A stretch of 45,807 bases of DNA from Pseudomonas graminis (GCF_004364335.1 NZ_SOCR01000012.1:1-45807), one strand, 5' to 3'. Counted from the first letter of the stretch, positions 7,878-16,734 are shown. Notes: a model not told the origin generated them from the sequence alone. Numbers and translations are program-made.

Positions 7878-8390
7878 ATGAGCCTCTTAGAACAAGAAAT
7901 GCAGGACCGTGAACACCCCGTTGCCGAGGACATTGCGCTGCAGCGCAAAGTCTGGAAGTTCCAGCGGGTTGGCTGGTATGTGCTGACGGCGGTTGTCATC
8001 CTGACACTGCTCGGCTTGTTTTCCAGAGGCCCGCTCAGCACGCTCGAATCGGTGAGTGAGCAGGGTGATCTGACGGTGCAGTACGAGCGTTTCCACCGGG
8101 CGGGCGGGACCAATCCAATGATCGTTCAGGCCACGGGGCAGCCGGGCAAAGAGGTCACGCTGTCGATCGGCAAGCCCATGCTGGATGGCTTCAGCATCGA
8201 GTCCATCCAGCCTCAGCCGGTCAGCTCCATGGGCAGTCCCCAAGGTTTGAGTCTTACTTTCCCCACCGACAAGAGCGGGCACGTCACGCTCTTTATCTCA
8301 TGGCGCAGCAACGGCATCGGGTTGTTTAAAAGTCAGATCAGTGTCGTTGGCGGCGGCCACATTCCCGTCACTCAATTCATCTACCCATAG
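7878..8390 (+). CDS. Single-pass membrane protein of unknown function
   Basis: 170 residues, family not recognised. There is a cytoplasmic N-terminal segment of about 30 residues, one membrane helix (VGWYVLTAVVILTLLGLF), then a periplasmic domain predicted to be mostly beta strand, ending VTQFIYP. ATG 7878 was chosen because GACGAG (7864-7869) lies eight bases upstream; a GTG at 7869 and an ATG at 7872 are in frame but too close to that site. The gene stops eight bases before the DUF421 gene, so the two are surely co-transcribed. The pairing of a small anchored protein of this kind with a YetF-like protein suggests that they work together in the membrane; this is inference. Confidence 0.8.
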   Translation: MSLLEQEMQDREHPVAEDIALQRKVWKFQRVGWYVLTAVVILTLLGLFSRGPLSTLESVSEQGDLTVQYERFHRAGGTNPMIVQATGQPGKEVTLSIGKPMLDGFSIESIQPQPVSSMGSPQGLSLTFPTDKSGHVTLFISWRSNGIGLFKSQISVVGGGHIPVTQFIYP

Positions 8391-8397
8391 GTGCTCA

Positions 8398-8838
8398 ATG
8401 GATGCCGTACTACGCGCGGGTGCGATTTATCTGGCACTGATGGTGCTCTTCAAGATTTCTGGCCGACGGTCATTGGGCGAGTTGACGTCGTTTGATTTCG
8501 TGCTGCTGATGGTCATTGGCGAAGCCACTCAGCAAGCGCTGCTGGGCGATGACTTCTCCGTGACCAATGCGGTTCTGGTCATTGTGACGTTGATGGTGAT
8601 CGACATCGGGCTTTCCCTCGTCAAGCGACGCTCCAAACGCCTGGCCAAGCTGATCGATGGGGGCCCGACGATCATCGTTGAAAACGGTGCTTTCCTGCGT
8701 CATCGCATGCACGAGGCCCGCGTCCAGGAAGACGATATCCTGGAGGCCGCAAGGATAGAGCAGGGCTTCGAACGAGTGGAGCAGATCAAGTACGCGATCC
8801 TGGAGCGAAACGGCAAGATCTCGATCATTCCTGCCTGA
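8398..8838 (+). CDS. DUF421 (YetF-like) membrane protein
   Basis: 146 residues. Three hydrophobic helices fill the first 75 positions (AGAIYLALMVLFKI, FDFVLLMVIGEATQQAL, AVLVIVTLMVIDIGLSLV), followed by the cytoplasmic DUF421 domain with LIDGGPTIIVENGAFLRHRM and the C-terminal YAILERNGKISIIP. This is the usual architecture of YetF/YdfS-type proteins, whose role is poorly known and has been linked to stress or spore physiology in Bacillus. ATG 8398 was chosen over upstream in-frame codons because those lie inside the preceding gene. It is the second gene of a two-gene unit. Confidence 0.87.
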   Translation: MDAVLRAGAIYLALMVLFKISGRRSLGELTSFDFVLLMVIGEATQQALLGDDFSVTNAVLVIVTLMVIDIGLSLVKRRSKRLAKLIDGGPTIIVENGAFLRHRMHEARVQEDDILEAARIEQGFERVEQIKYAILERNGKISIIPA

Positions 8839-8954
8839 TCATTTGCACCCGGACTCGGCCCGGTTCGCCGTCATTCAGTCCGGTTATCACTTGCCCAGCG
8901 AGGCTGCGACGGTGGGCTGCTATTGGCCGGAACTGGATTCTCCGGGCAGCTTGG

Positions 8955-11042
8955 TCATTCAGGAAAATGCGCTTGAACAGTGTGTTCGAGCATGGCCGAT
9001 ACCTGGCTGGCGAGCGACTCCAAAGCAAACGGCTTGGTCAGTAGCTGCATATTAGTGCCGAGAAAATGAGACCTTGCCATGGCTCCCTCCGCGTAGCCTG
9101 TTAAAAACAGGACGGGCAAGCGTGGCTTCAGTTGCTGAAGTATTTCAGCGAGTTGGCGGCCATTCATTCCAGGGAGCCCCACGTCGGTAATCAGCAGATC
9201 AACTTTCCCCAGGTCATTGAAGAGCGCCCAGGCCTCTTCGCCGTCCCGTGCGACGTGAACCTGGTAGCCCAGCTCATTCAATACTTCCCGGTTGATCAGG
9301 CGTACCGAGTCATCATCTTCCACCAGAAGAATGGATTGGCCGTGTCCTGTGCTGATTTCCGACGAAGACACCGGTTGCTCAGCTTCCACTTTTTCATGCT
9401 CTGGCAAACAGATCGACACGGTCGTTCCCACCCCGACCGTGCTTTCAATTGAAAGGCAACCGCTGCTTTGATTCGCAAAACCATACACCATGGAAAGTCC
9501 CAATCCCGTACCCTGGCCGATAGGCTTGGTCGTGAAAAAAGGCTCAGTGACCTTGTCCAGCATATCCTTCGGGATACCGAAGCCCGTGTCCCGCACCTTC
9601 ACACATACGTGCCGGACAGGACTCCCTTGCATTTCATCCTCAACGCAGGTCGCAATCGTTAACTTCCCTCCGTGGGGCATCGCGTCACGCGCATTAATGA
9701 CCAGATTGAGAACGGCGTTTTCCAATTGATTGGCATCTGTAAAAACCCACGGTTCTTCCGGGCACAACTCAAACTGGATGAGGACTTGTTCCGCGACGGT
9801 TCGTTGCAGCAGATCGGCGAGTGAGTGAATAAGCGCGTTGACCGAAACGGCCTTCTCATCCAGCGACTGGCGCCGGGAGAATGCCAGCAACCGATGAGTC
9901 AGCGAGGCGGCCCGCTGGGCTGATGTCAGGGCAGCATCCATGAATCGTTCGACCCCCTCCAGTCGCCCTTTGCTCATCCGCAGCTTTATGAGATCGAGCG
10001 CGTTGATGACCCCTGTGAGCATGTTGTTAAAGTCATGGGCGATCCCGCCGGTCAACTGACCTACGGCTTCCATTTTCAACGATTGCCGCAATTGCTCTTC
10101 GGCACGCTCACGGTCTGCACTTTCGGCTTTGAGTTGCTCGATCGCCGCATTCAGTTCTTGTGTTCTTGCTTTAACCTGAATCTCAAGTTGTTCATTGAAC
10201 CTGCGCAGGGTGAGCTCGGCTTGCTTCTCTTCATTAATGTCAACGATGACGGAGGCGGCACCAATTATGGTGTGTTTTTCGTCGTATAACGGGACTGCAC
10301 TCACACGCATCCATGATTCTTGACCTTCATCCAGGCGATGATAAAAATCCACCGCCGTCGCAGTCTCTCCCCTTAACGCCCTGGCGCCCGGAAACATGAC
10401 CGGTTCCAGGCGGTTACCTTGCGCGTCAAGGCCTACCCATTTCGAAGCGCCGTCTGGCTGTCTGGAGGGGATGATGTCTTGCGGTACATACCGCCGGTAC
10501 AGGGGATTGCTGACGAGCGAGACGCCTTGCGTGTCCATGAAGCACACCCCGACAGGAATGTTCTCCAGCAAGGTGCGCAATCGACCCCGTTCTTCAGCCA
10601 GTTGTGTGAGGCTTTCCCGCATCTCGAACTGACGCATGCGCGATCGCCAGGCGGCGGCAACCGTGCTCAGTAACGAGGCCGAGCTGAGAGGGCGTTCAAG
10701 GACCATGACATGTCCCGCCGACTTGGGCAGCCTGCCTCTGGCCATTTCCGTGTCTCGCCCGGATTGGCCTTTGCTTGAAGCGAGCAGGATGATGGGGATC
10801 TCAGACCAGCCTGGCTGGAGATCCAGGGCCCTCTCAAGGCTGCGTATGTCTCCGCGCAGGCTTTCCTCGGTCAGGATTACCAGGCCAGTGTTTTCACCCA
10901 CAGCCGTGGAAAGGTCAGCAATATTGTCGTGAATTTGAAGCGGGTAGTCGTCTCCAAACAGTTTGCCCAAACTGATTGCATCGCCCTTGAAAGGCGCCAC
11001 CACCAGCAGAGTCTTTCCATCGGCAAATCGCTCAATTGCCAC
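8955..11042 (-). CDS. Hybrid histidine kinase/response regulator, partner of the KaiC-like gene
   Basis: A soluble hybrid sensor kinase of 695 residues. Order: an N-terminal receiver-like alpha/beta segment without a clear phosphoacceptor (1-125), a linker helix, a PAS domain (about 150-270, LLENIPVGVCFMDTQG), a coiled coil, HisKA with H336 in GGIAHDFNN, the HATPase domain (NLVINARDAMP, DTGFGIP, GTGLGLS), and a C-terminal receiver with D620 in TDVGLPGMNG. The preferred start is GTG 11042: GGAAGAG lies seven bases upstream, and the start overlaps the KaiC-like gene's stop, implying translational coupling. An in-frame TTG at 11078 would extend it further into the upstream gene. No membrane helix is seen, so the signal is probably intracellular, possibly the state of the KaiC-like ATPase. 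Confidence 0.88.
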   Translation of the reverse strand: MAIERFADGKTLLVVAPFKGDAISLGKLFGDDYPLQIHDNIADLSTAVGENTGLVILTEESLRGDIRSLERALDLQPGWSEIPIILLASSKGQSGRDTEMARGRLPKSAGHVMVLERPLSSASLLSTVAAAWRSRMRQFEMRESLTQLAEERGRLRTLLENIPVGVCFMDTQGVSLVSNPLYRRYVPQDIIPSRQPDGASKWVGLDAQGNRLEPVMFPGARALRGETATAVDFYHRLDEGQESWMRVSAVPLYDEKHTIIGAASVIVDINEEKQAELTLRRFNEQLEIQVKARTQELNAAIEQLKAESADRERAEEQLRQSLKMEAVGQLTGGIAHDFNNMLTGVINALDLIKLRMSKGRLEGVERFMDAALTSAQRAASLTHRLLAFSRRQSLDEKAVSVNALIHSLADLLQRTVAEQVLIQFELCPEEPWVFTDANQLENAVLNLVINARDAMPHGGKLTIATCVEDEMQGSPVRHVCVKVRDTGFGIPKDMLDKVTEPFFTTKPIGQGTGLGLSMVYGFANQSSGCLSIESTVGVGTTVSICLPEHEKVEAEQPVSSSEISTGHGQSILLVEDDDSVRLINREVLNELGYQVHVARDGEEAWALFNDLGKVDLLITDVGLPGMNGRQLAEILQQLKPRLPVLFLTGYAEGAMARSHFLGTNMQLLTKPFALESLASQVSAMLEHTVQAHFPE

Positions 11043-12531
11043 GCTGTCGCTCTTCCATGAGGGGAAGGTCGTCACCAAAATACTCTGGCGTTCCAGTCAA
11101 CACTCCACGGAATTTGACCAATGGATCCCCGACACGCACACCTTTGGAATCGATGCGAAGCTCTCGAATCGCATCCTCATGGGCGCCGCTGCGATGTTTC
11201 AGGACCGAAATAGCCTTGCGAAGCCGACCCTGCGCTTCGAAGAAGCGAATGAGGATGACAGAGTCTGCGACGTAGGAAATATTGAGATTGGTTGACATTG
11301 ATCCCACCAAACCGTGCTGCGGATTGATCAGGAAGGTTACAACCCCAAGCTGGCTCAAATAGGAAAGCAGCTCGTGCATCTGCAGGATCAATTGTTGTTC
11401 CTGCGGCATTGCGGCCATGTAGCCGTTGAGACTGTCGACCACGATCATGGTGCTTGCACGCTCCTCAACCTCGTTACGCACTCGCCACGCGAATTCGCCA
11501 GGTGATATTTCGGCAGGATCGATTTGCTGAATGACCAACCGACCACTCGATACGTGATGGCTCAAATTCATGCCCATGCTGTCGCCACGTGAGAGCAGCG
11601 TAGCGATCCGCTCATCGAACTCATAGATCGTGCAGTTTTCGCCTCTGGCGCAGGCAGCTGCCAGATACGCCAGGGCTATGGTGGTCTTGCCGGATCCGGC
11701 AGGGCCTGTGACGAGCGTGCTGGTTCCTCTCAAGGGACCGCCGACTAACAGATTGTCCAGTTCCGTAATACCGCTGGCCACTGGCGTGGCATCGAATGGA
11801 ACGTGACGTCCGGCGGCAATCAGTCTCGGGTATACCTCCAGTCCACCTTTACGAATGGTGAAATCGTGGAAACCTGCGACGAAGTCAACGCCCCGTAATT
11901 TTTGCACCTGGAGCCGTCTGCGCGCAGCACCGAAGTCCAGGGTCAGCCGTTCAAGCGTGATGACGCCATGACACAGGCTATGAAGGTGGTTGTCGCGCTC
12001 GCCATTGGAGCCCGTGAGATCGTCCACCAGAAGAACGGTGATGTCGCGCCCGGCGAAGTATTGCTTCAGCGCCAGTACCTGGCGTCGATAGCGCAGGGGG
12101 TCTTGAGCCAGAAGGCGCATCTCAGAGAGGCTGTCGAACACAAGCCGCTTGGGCTGGAGTTTATCAACCCGCTGCTGAATCAACCTGATGGTGTCTCCAA
12201 GCTCGGCTTCCCACGGGTGCAGGATCGACTGCTGGTACTCATCGCCCAGCACTCCCTCCGTTGAGGAGAACTCGAAAAGGTCGATGCCTTCCAGCGACCA
12301 CCCGTGTGAGCGCGCGACGCTGTCAAGCTCCTCGCTTGTTTCCGAAAGCGTGATGTACAGCACCGGCTCGCCACGCCGGAGGCCATCCAGCAGGAACTGA
12401 AGACCCAGCGTGGTTTTGCCTGCCCCGGGCGTCCCCTCAAGTAGATAGAGCCTGTTGCTGGGCAGGCCGCCCCTGAGGATTGAGTCGAATCCGGCATTGC
12501 CGGTCGAGATCAGTGGACGCAGTGGGGGCAT
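11032..12531 (-). CDS. KaiC-like double-domain ATPase
   Basis: A 499-residue RecA-type ATPase with two KaiC domains. CI has Walker A GTPGAGKTT at 33-41 and the Walker B strand RLVFDSLSE. CII has GPAGSGKTT at 276-284 and MIVVDSLNGY. The KaiC glutamate pairs read S-E (SETSEEL) in CI and D-E (FDERI) in CII, so one acidic residue of each pair is changed or conserved only in charge. The segment equivalent to the cyanobacterial phosphosites S431/T432 is NISYVAD, giving S419-Y420. The C-terminus after EYFGDD is short. No kaiA or kaiB lies in the window. The partner is the hybrid kinase directly downstream, with overlapping ends. The role is probably an ATP- or phosphorylation-dependent signalling switch rather than a clock. 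Confidence 0.9.
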   Translation of the reverse strand: MPPLRPLISTGNAGFDSILRGGLPSNRLYLLEGTPGAGKTTLGLQFLLDGLRRGEPVLYITLSETSEELDSVARSHGWSLEGIDLFEFSSTEGVLGDEYQQSILHPWEAELGDTIRLIQQRVDKLQPKRLVFDSLSEMRLLAQDPLRYRRQVLALKQYFAGRDITVLLVDDLTGSNGERDNHLHSLCHGVITLERLTLDFGAARRRLQVQKLRGVDFVAGFHDFTIRKGGLEVYPRLIAAGRHVPFDATPVASGITELDNLLVGGPLRGTSTLVTGPAGSGKTTIALAYLAAACARGENCTIYEFDERIATLLSRGDSMGMNLSHHVSSGRLVIQQIDPAEISPGEFAWRVRNEVEERASTMIVVDSLNGYMAAMPQEQQLILQMHELLSYLSQLGVVTFLINPQHGLVGSMSTNLNISYVADSVILIRFFEAQGRLRKAISVLKHRSGAHEDAIRELRIDSKGVRVGDPLVKFRGVLTGTPEYFGDDLPLMEERQRGN

Positions 12532-12885
12532 TTTTCTAACCTCGGAGAAGCAAGCTTTGTGGGGGCAAGCGGCTTAAGTATGAGGCTGCAGCCATGTCAC
12601 TTCCATGGAAAGGAAACCGTTTCGTAAAATAAATTGAACTTCGGTGGATCTTCGCAGCCGTCCACGGGACGTAACGGTTGACGTACGTACTAAACGGTGA
12701 AGCATATTCAGCGTTTACGTAAGGGTCGCTTGGGCGCTTCTTAAACACGGTAGCTTGGGTGTTTACAGTCCTTCTCTGACGCCTCTTGGCGCTCAGCTAA
12801 ACGGGTAAAGTTTTTTTCGCTCAAGACGATAAGGATGGCAAGGTGCCATGGAGGAGGCCCGTCACGCATTTCGAGTTTGTGCCAC
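12532..12885. other. Divergent promoter region between the KaiC-like gene and the PAS receptor
   Basis: No gene is seen. The stretch is richer in A/T than its surroundings and contains the palindrome GTACGTAC at about 12683-12690. A TTGACG hexamer at 12678-12683 could be a -35 box for the rightward gene, but no -10 box lies at good spacing. A strong purine run, GGAGGAGG (12850-12857), precedes the receptor gene without an ATG at the normal distance. Confidence 0.4.
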
Positions 12886-14190
12886 ATGCCCAATTTTTTC
12901 CTTCTTCGCCGTGATCGTCGCGCCCTTAAGCAATTGCTGACGTCGATCATGAGCGGCGAAAATCCTGAGGTCGCCCAGTGCAAAGAAGGTCCAGCAGTTC
13001 TGGATGCCTGGCGCTTGATCCAGTCCTCCAATGAACAATACCAATCGCGCATAGGCCAGCTCGAAAGAGAGCTTGAGGATGCCCGCGAGTTGCTTCGCGA
13101 ATCAGCAGCATCCGCGTCAGCTCACGAGATCAGGTTCGATCTGGTCAATCGCGCTTCCAGTGAAGGTCTTTGGGACATGGAGGTCGTGGCCGGCGATCCA
13201 GTCAATCCCGGTAATCGCTTTTGGTGGTCGCAGCAATTCCGCAGCCTTCTGGGCTTTAAGGATGAAAGAGATTTTCCAAATGTGCTGGCCAGTTGGGCCG
13301 ACCGGCTCCATCCCCAGGACAAGCAGGCAACGCTCGACGCCTTCGCTCGCCACCTCAACGACAAGTCCGGAATGACTCCCTACAAAGTCAAAAATCGGCT
13401 CGCCATGAGAGACGGTTCATATCGCTGGTTTTACGCACAGGGTGAGACACTCCGAGACGAGCGAGGCACGCCAGTCCGGGTCGCTGGCTCGCTTCGGGAT
13501 ATCCATGACCAACTGGAGCGGGATCAGGAGCACGACGTCATCATCACGAGATTCGAGCTGGCTCGGGAAATGCTCTCGGATGGGCTCTGGGATATGGAGG
13601 TCATTGCCGGAGACCCGGTAAACCCCAAAAACCCGTTCTGGTGGTCACCTCAGTTCCGTCGGTTGCTGGGTTTCGAAACGGTTGAGGAGTTTCCAGATGT
13701 GTTGGACAGCTGGGCATCCAGATTACACCCGGATGATAAGGACAGAAGCCTCAGTGCTTTCGGGGCCCATTTGAATGACAGATCCGGCAAGACACCTTTT
13801 GATATCGAGTACCGGCTGAGGATGAAAAGCGGCGAATATCGGTGGTTCCGTGCGCGAGGCCAGACCAGGCGTGATCCCGCCGGCTCGCCTCTGCGAGTCG
13901 TCGGTGCTTTGGTGGACGTCAACTTGCAGCACGAGCAGGAAGTTCTGAGGGAAACCGAGGTCAAGCATCAGCAGACGCTTGAGCACAATATTGAGCAATT
14001 GTCCCAGATCGTGGGAACGATCCAGAGCATCGCCAGCCAGACCAACCTTTTAGCCCTGAACGCGGCCATTGAGGCTGCACGTGCGGGGGACGCGGGTCGC
14101 GGCTTCGCAGTGGTTGCCGACGAGGTTCGCAAGTTGGCAACGCGCACCACTGAAGCCACTGAGCAGGCTGCCGGCATGATTGCTCGCTAG
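12886..14190 (+). CDS. Soluble PAS-PAS chemoreceptor with short signalling domain (BdlA/Aer-like layout)
   Basis: A cytoplasmic receptor of 434 residues from ATG 12886. After a short coiled coil come two closely similar PAS domains, 139 residues apart: the first has GLWDMEVVAGDPVNPGNRFW, the second GLWDMEVIAGDPVNPKNPFW, each with a LHPQD or LHPDD turn and a YRWF strand. A signalling hairpin follows (QTNLLALNAAIEAARAGD, then FAVVADEVRKLATRT) and stops 20 residues later, so the descending helix that normally carries methylation sites is nearly absent. No membrane segment is seen. BdlA, a dispersal regulator in P. aeruginosa, has a comparable layout. The start is uncertain: in-frame codons run back to ATG 12835, and the strong GGAGGAGG at 12850-12857 fits only an ATT (12868) at close range. 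Confidence 0.82.
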   Translation: MPNFFLLRRDRRALKQLLTSIMSGENPEVAQCKEGPAVLDAWRLIQSSNEQYQSRIGQLERELEDARELLRESAASASAHEIRFDLVNRASSEGLWDMEVVAGDPVNPGNRFWWSQQFRSLLGFKDERDFPNVLASWADRLHPQDKQATLDAFARHLNDKSGMTPYKVKNRLAMRDGSYRWFYAQGETLRDERGTPVRVAGSLRDIHDQLERDQEHDVIITRFELAREMLSDGLWDMEVIAGDPVNPKNPFWWSPQFRRLLGFETVEEFPDVLDSWASRLHPDDKDRSLSAFGAHLNDRSGKTPFDIEYRLRMKSGEYRWFRARGQTRRDPAGSPLRVVGALVDVNLQHEQEVLRETEVKHQQTLEHNIEQLSQIVGTIQSIASQTNLLALNAAIEAARAGDAGRGFAVVADEVRKLATRTTEATEQAAGMIAR

Positions 14191-14209
14191 AGCCTGCCTT
14201 CCTCAAACC

Positions 14210-14228
14210 CCTGGTTCCTTGAACCAGG
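14210..14228. terminator. Hairpin between convergent receptor and response regulator genes
   Basis: CCTGGTTC-CTT-GAACCAGG is a perfect eight-base stem with a three-base loop, 20 bases after the receptor's stop codon. It lacks a T-run on either side, so it is at most a weak intrinsic terminator or an RNA-end stabiliser. Confidence 0.4.
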
Positions 14229-14299
14229 TGGAGGTCTGAAAAGGGTACCTAAGATCAGGGCAATGACTCCCCTACTTACAGGCCCTTGAATGGGGGAGA

Positions 14300-14683
14300 T
14301 CACTGTCGATCTATTGCCAAGGCTAATGCGCGTCGACAAATTGTCCCTATATCCAGTGAATGCCAGGGTTTAGGGATGAACAGTGGAGCATAACCAGACT
14401 CCAGGATTTGTTGCCCTCGTCCTCCCGAGGACAAGATCACCGGGATGCGGGGCCAATGAGCTTGCACCCGATTCGCCAGGCCAATACCGCTCAGCCCACC
14501 CGGCATATGGATGTCGGACAGTAGTAGATCTGCCCCTCCCGAGGTCTCGCACAGCCATTCCCAGGCGTCATCGCCTGTCTCTGCCGTTACGACCTCGAAG
14601 CCTTCCGTCTCTAAAATTTCATGGATCAAACTGCGGATGAGCCAGTCATCTTCCACAACTAATACGGTTGATAACACTGTCAT
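14300..14683 (-). CDS. Receiver-only response regulator (CheY-like)
   Basis: A single receiver domain of 127 residues with no output domain. The acidic pocket EDD is at residues 11-13, the phosphoacceptor is D57 in LLLSDIHMPGG, the switch serines are S85/S86, and the conserved lysine is K105 in IPKPW. The MPGGLSGIGLA loop is characteristic of the small receivers found next to hybrid kinases in Pseudomonas and Rhizobiales. It points toward the PAS receptor gene. The likely phosphodonor is the hybrid kinase at 8955-11042 or another kinase elsewhere. It probably acts by protein-protein contact or as a phosphate sink. Confidence 0.87.
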   Translation of the reverse strand: MTVLSTVLVVEDDWLIRSLIHEILETEGFEVVTAETGDDAWEWLCETSGGADLLLSDIHMPGGLSGIGLANRVQAHWPRIPVILSSGGRGQQILESGYAPLFIPKPWHSLDIGTICRRALALAIDRQ

Positions 14684-14922
14684 GTGCCCATGCTGGTTGG
14701 TCGTGAAGTTGGACTAGACCACTGTCTGCGGGTTCCCACTTCCGATACAGCCCTGGCTCAGGGCTCTTGGCGCGGTTATATCACCCTACATGAGTAGCGT
14801 GCAGTTCCATGCAAAGCCGGAATCGCCCCTGATTATCCAGACAGCTATCAACAAGACCGGCGAAGCGTGCCGAACTAGCCCGTACAATCCCCTGTCGCTG
14901 AGAACCGGAGCCTGGGCCTTTC

Positions 14923-16734
14923 ATGTCGTTGTTCAATCGTTTGACTGCATTTTCAACCCAGAGCGGCAGGGCAATCGGCCTTGTCTGGGCGACGTCCCGC
15001 CCCTTGTTCAGCGGCTTGATCGTGGCGACGCTGATCGCCGGCATTTTGCCCGCGCTTGCCGCCTGGATCGGCCAGCGGATCGTCGATGCGGTGGTTCAGG
15101 CGATGCAGATCCATGGCAATGGCAGCCAGGCGCCGGTATGGCCTGTCCTGCGTTACGTGTTGGCCGAGGCGGGGGTATTGGCGTTGCTGGCCGGGGCGCA
15201 ACGGGCGCTTTCAATGCAACAGGCGCTGCTGCGGGTGCAGTTGGGGCAGAAGGTCAACCTGATGATCCTGGAAAAGGCCCAGACCCTGTCGCTGCTGCAG
15301 TTCGAAGACTCGGCCTTTTACGACAAGTTGGTGCGCGTGCGCCGGGATGCATCGACCCGGCCACTGGGCCTCGTCACAAAAGGCCTGGGGCTGACGCAAA
15401 ACCTTATCTCGCTGGTCAGCTTTGCGGTGCTGCTGGTGCATTTTTCCCCATGGGCGCTGCTGATCCTGGTGCTCGGCGCGCTGCCGGTGTTCTTCGCCGA
15501 AACGCACTTTTCCGGTAATGCCTTCCGCCTGTTTCAGCGTCGTGCCCCGGAAACCCGCCAGCAAAATTACCTGGAAGCCTTGCTGTCCCATGAGTCGCAC
15601 ACCAAGGAAGTAAAGCTGTTCGGCATGGCGCCGTTGTTGCTGCAACGCTATCGCGACAATTTCACGCGCCTGTACGCCGAAGACCGCCGGCTCACCGTGC
15701 GACGCGACGCCTGGGGCTTTGCCCTAGGGCTATTGGGCACTGCCGCGTTCTACGTGGCCTACGCCTGGGTGGTCATGGACACCGTGCGCGGCCAGACCAC
15801 GCTGGGGCAGATGACGATGTACCTGGTGCTGTTCAAGCAAGGCCAGGTCGCCATCACGGCCAGCCTCAGCGCGATTGCCGGATTGTACGAGGACGGCCTG
15901 TACCTGTCTGACCTGTACGAATACCTTGGGGTGCCAGTCGCACTTGGACGCGGCACCCTGAGGGCCGGCGCATGCCCGGGCGACGGCCTGCGCTGCGAGC
16001 GCTTGGGGTTCCGCTACCCGGGTGCCGCGCACCCCACGCTCAGCAACATCAGTCTGCACCTGATGCCCGGCATGAGCCTGGCACTGGTGGGCGAAAATGG
16101 CTCGGGTAAAACCACCTTGATCAAACTGCTCACCCGGCTCTATACGCCTGACGAGGGCCGGATCCTGCTGGATGGCAGCGATTTGCAGGAATGGGACGAA
16201 CAGGCCCTGCACCAGCGCATCGGGGTGATCTTTCAGGACTACATCCGTTATCAGATGACGGTTGGCGAAAACCTCGGGGTGGGTGACGTCGACGCGTTCG
16301 ATGACCAGGACCGTTGGCGCGATGCAGCGACTCAAGGGATCGCCGCCGACTTCATCGAACGCCTGAGCAACGGTTATCACACGCAGTTGGGGCGCTGGTT
16401 CGCCGGTGGGCAGGAACTGTCCGGAGGGCAATGGCAAAAGCTGGCGCTGTCGCGGGCCTACATGCGCCGTGAGGCCGATCTGCTGATTCTGGACGAACCG
16501 ACGGCCGCCCTCGACGCTGCGGCCGAGGCTGCCGTATTCGAGCACTTCCGCGAATACGCCAAGGGGCGCATGACGTTGCTGATCTCTCACCGATTCTCCA
16601 GCGTGCGCAACGCCGATCACATCATCGTGCTGGATCAGGGCCGGATTCTGGAGCAAGGCACCCACGTGCAATTGATGGCTGGCGGCGGGCGCTATGCCAG
16701 CCTGTTCGACATGCAGGCGCGTGGGTATCGGTAG
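14923..16734 (+). CDS. ABC exporter, fused membrane and ATPase domains
   Basis: A 603-residue half-transporter that would work as a dimer in the inner membrane. Six membrane helices fill residues 20-320, with the intracellular loop QQNYLEALLSHESHTKEVKLF. The ATPase domain follows: Walker A GENGSGKTT, Q-loop FQDYIRYQMTVGENLGVGD, signature LSGGQ, Walker B LLILDEPTAALD and the switch histidine in LISHRFSSVR. The long FQDY-x-R-Y-x-x-TVGEN motif is shared with bacterial exporters related to peptide and lipid flippases. No substrate gene or peptide precursor is seen beside it, and it stands alone between a response regulator and the molybdate-linked genes. The substrate is unknown; multidrug or peptide export is possible. 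Confidence 0.88.
   Translation: MSLFNRLTAFSTQSGRAIGLVWATSRPLFSGLIVATLIAGILPALAAWIGQRIVDAVVQAMQIHGNGSQAPVWPVLRYVLAEAGVLALLAGAQRALSMQQALLRVQLGQKVNLMILEKAQTLSLLQFEDSAFYDKLVRVRRDASTRPLGLVTKGLGLTQNLISLVSFAVLLVHFSPWALLILVLGALPVFFAETHFSGNAFRLFQRRAPETRQQNYLEALLSHESHTKEVKLFGMAPLLLQRYRDNFTRLYAEDRRLTVRRDAWGFALGLLGTAAFYVAYAWVVMDTVRGQTTLGQMTMYLVLFKQGQVAITASLSAIAGLYEDGLYLSDLYEYLGVPVALGRGTLRAGACPGDGLRCERLGFRYPGAAHPTLSNISLHLMPGMSLALVGENGSGKTTLIKLLTRLYTPDEGRILLDGSDLQEWDEQALHQRIGVIFQDYIRYQMTVGENLGVGDVDAFDDQDRWRDAATQGIAADFIERLSNGYHTQLGRWFAGGQELSGGQWQKLALSRAYMRREADLLILDEPTAALDAAAEAAVFEHFREYAKGRMTLLISHRFSSVRNADHIIVLDQGRILEQGTHVQLMAGGGRYASLFDMQARGYR

Noticed and set aside
14749..14765. AGCCCTG-GCT-CAGGGCT hairpin as a terminator
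   Set aside because: It lies upstream of both flanking genes' starts, not after a stop, and has no T-run. It may be a regulatory structure, but nothing supports one.
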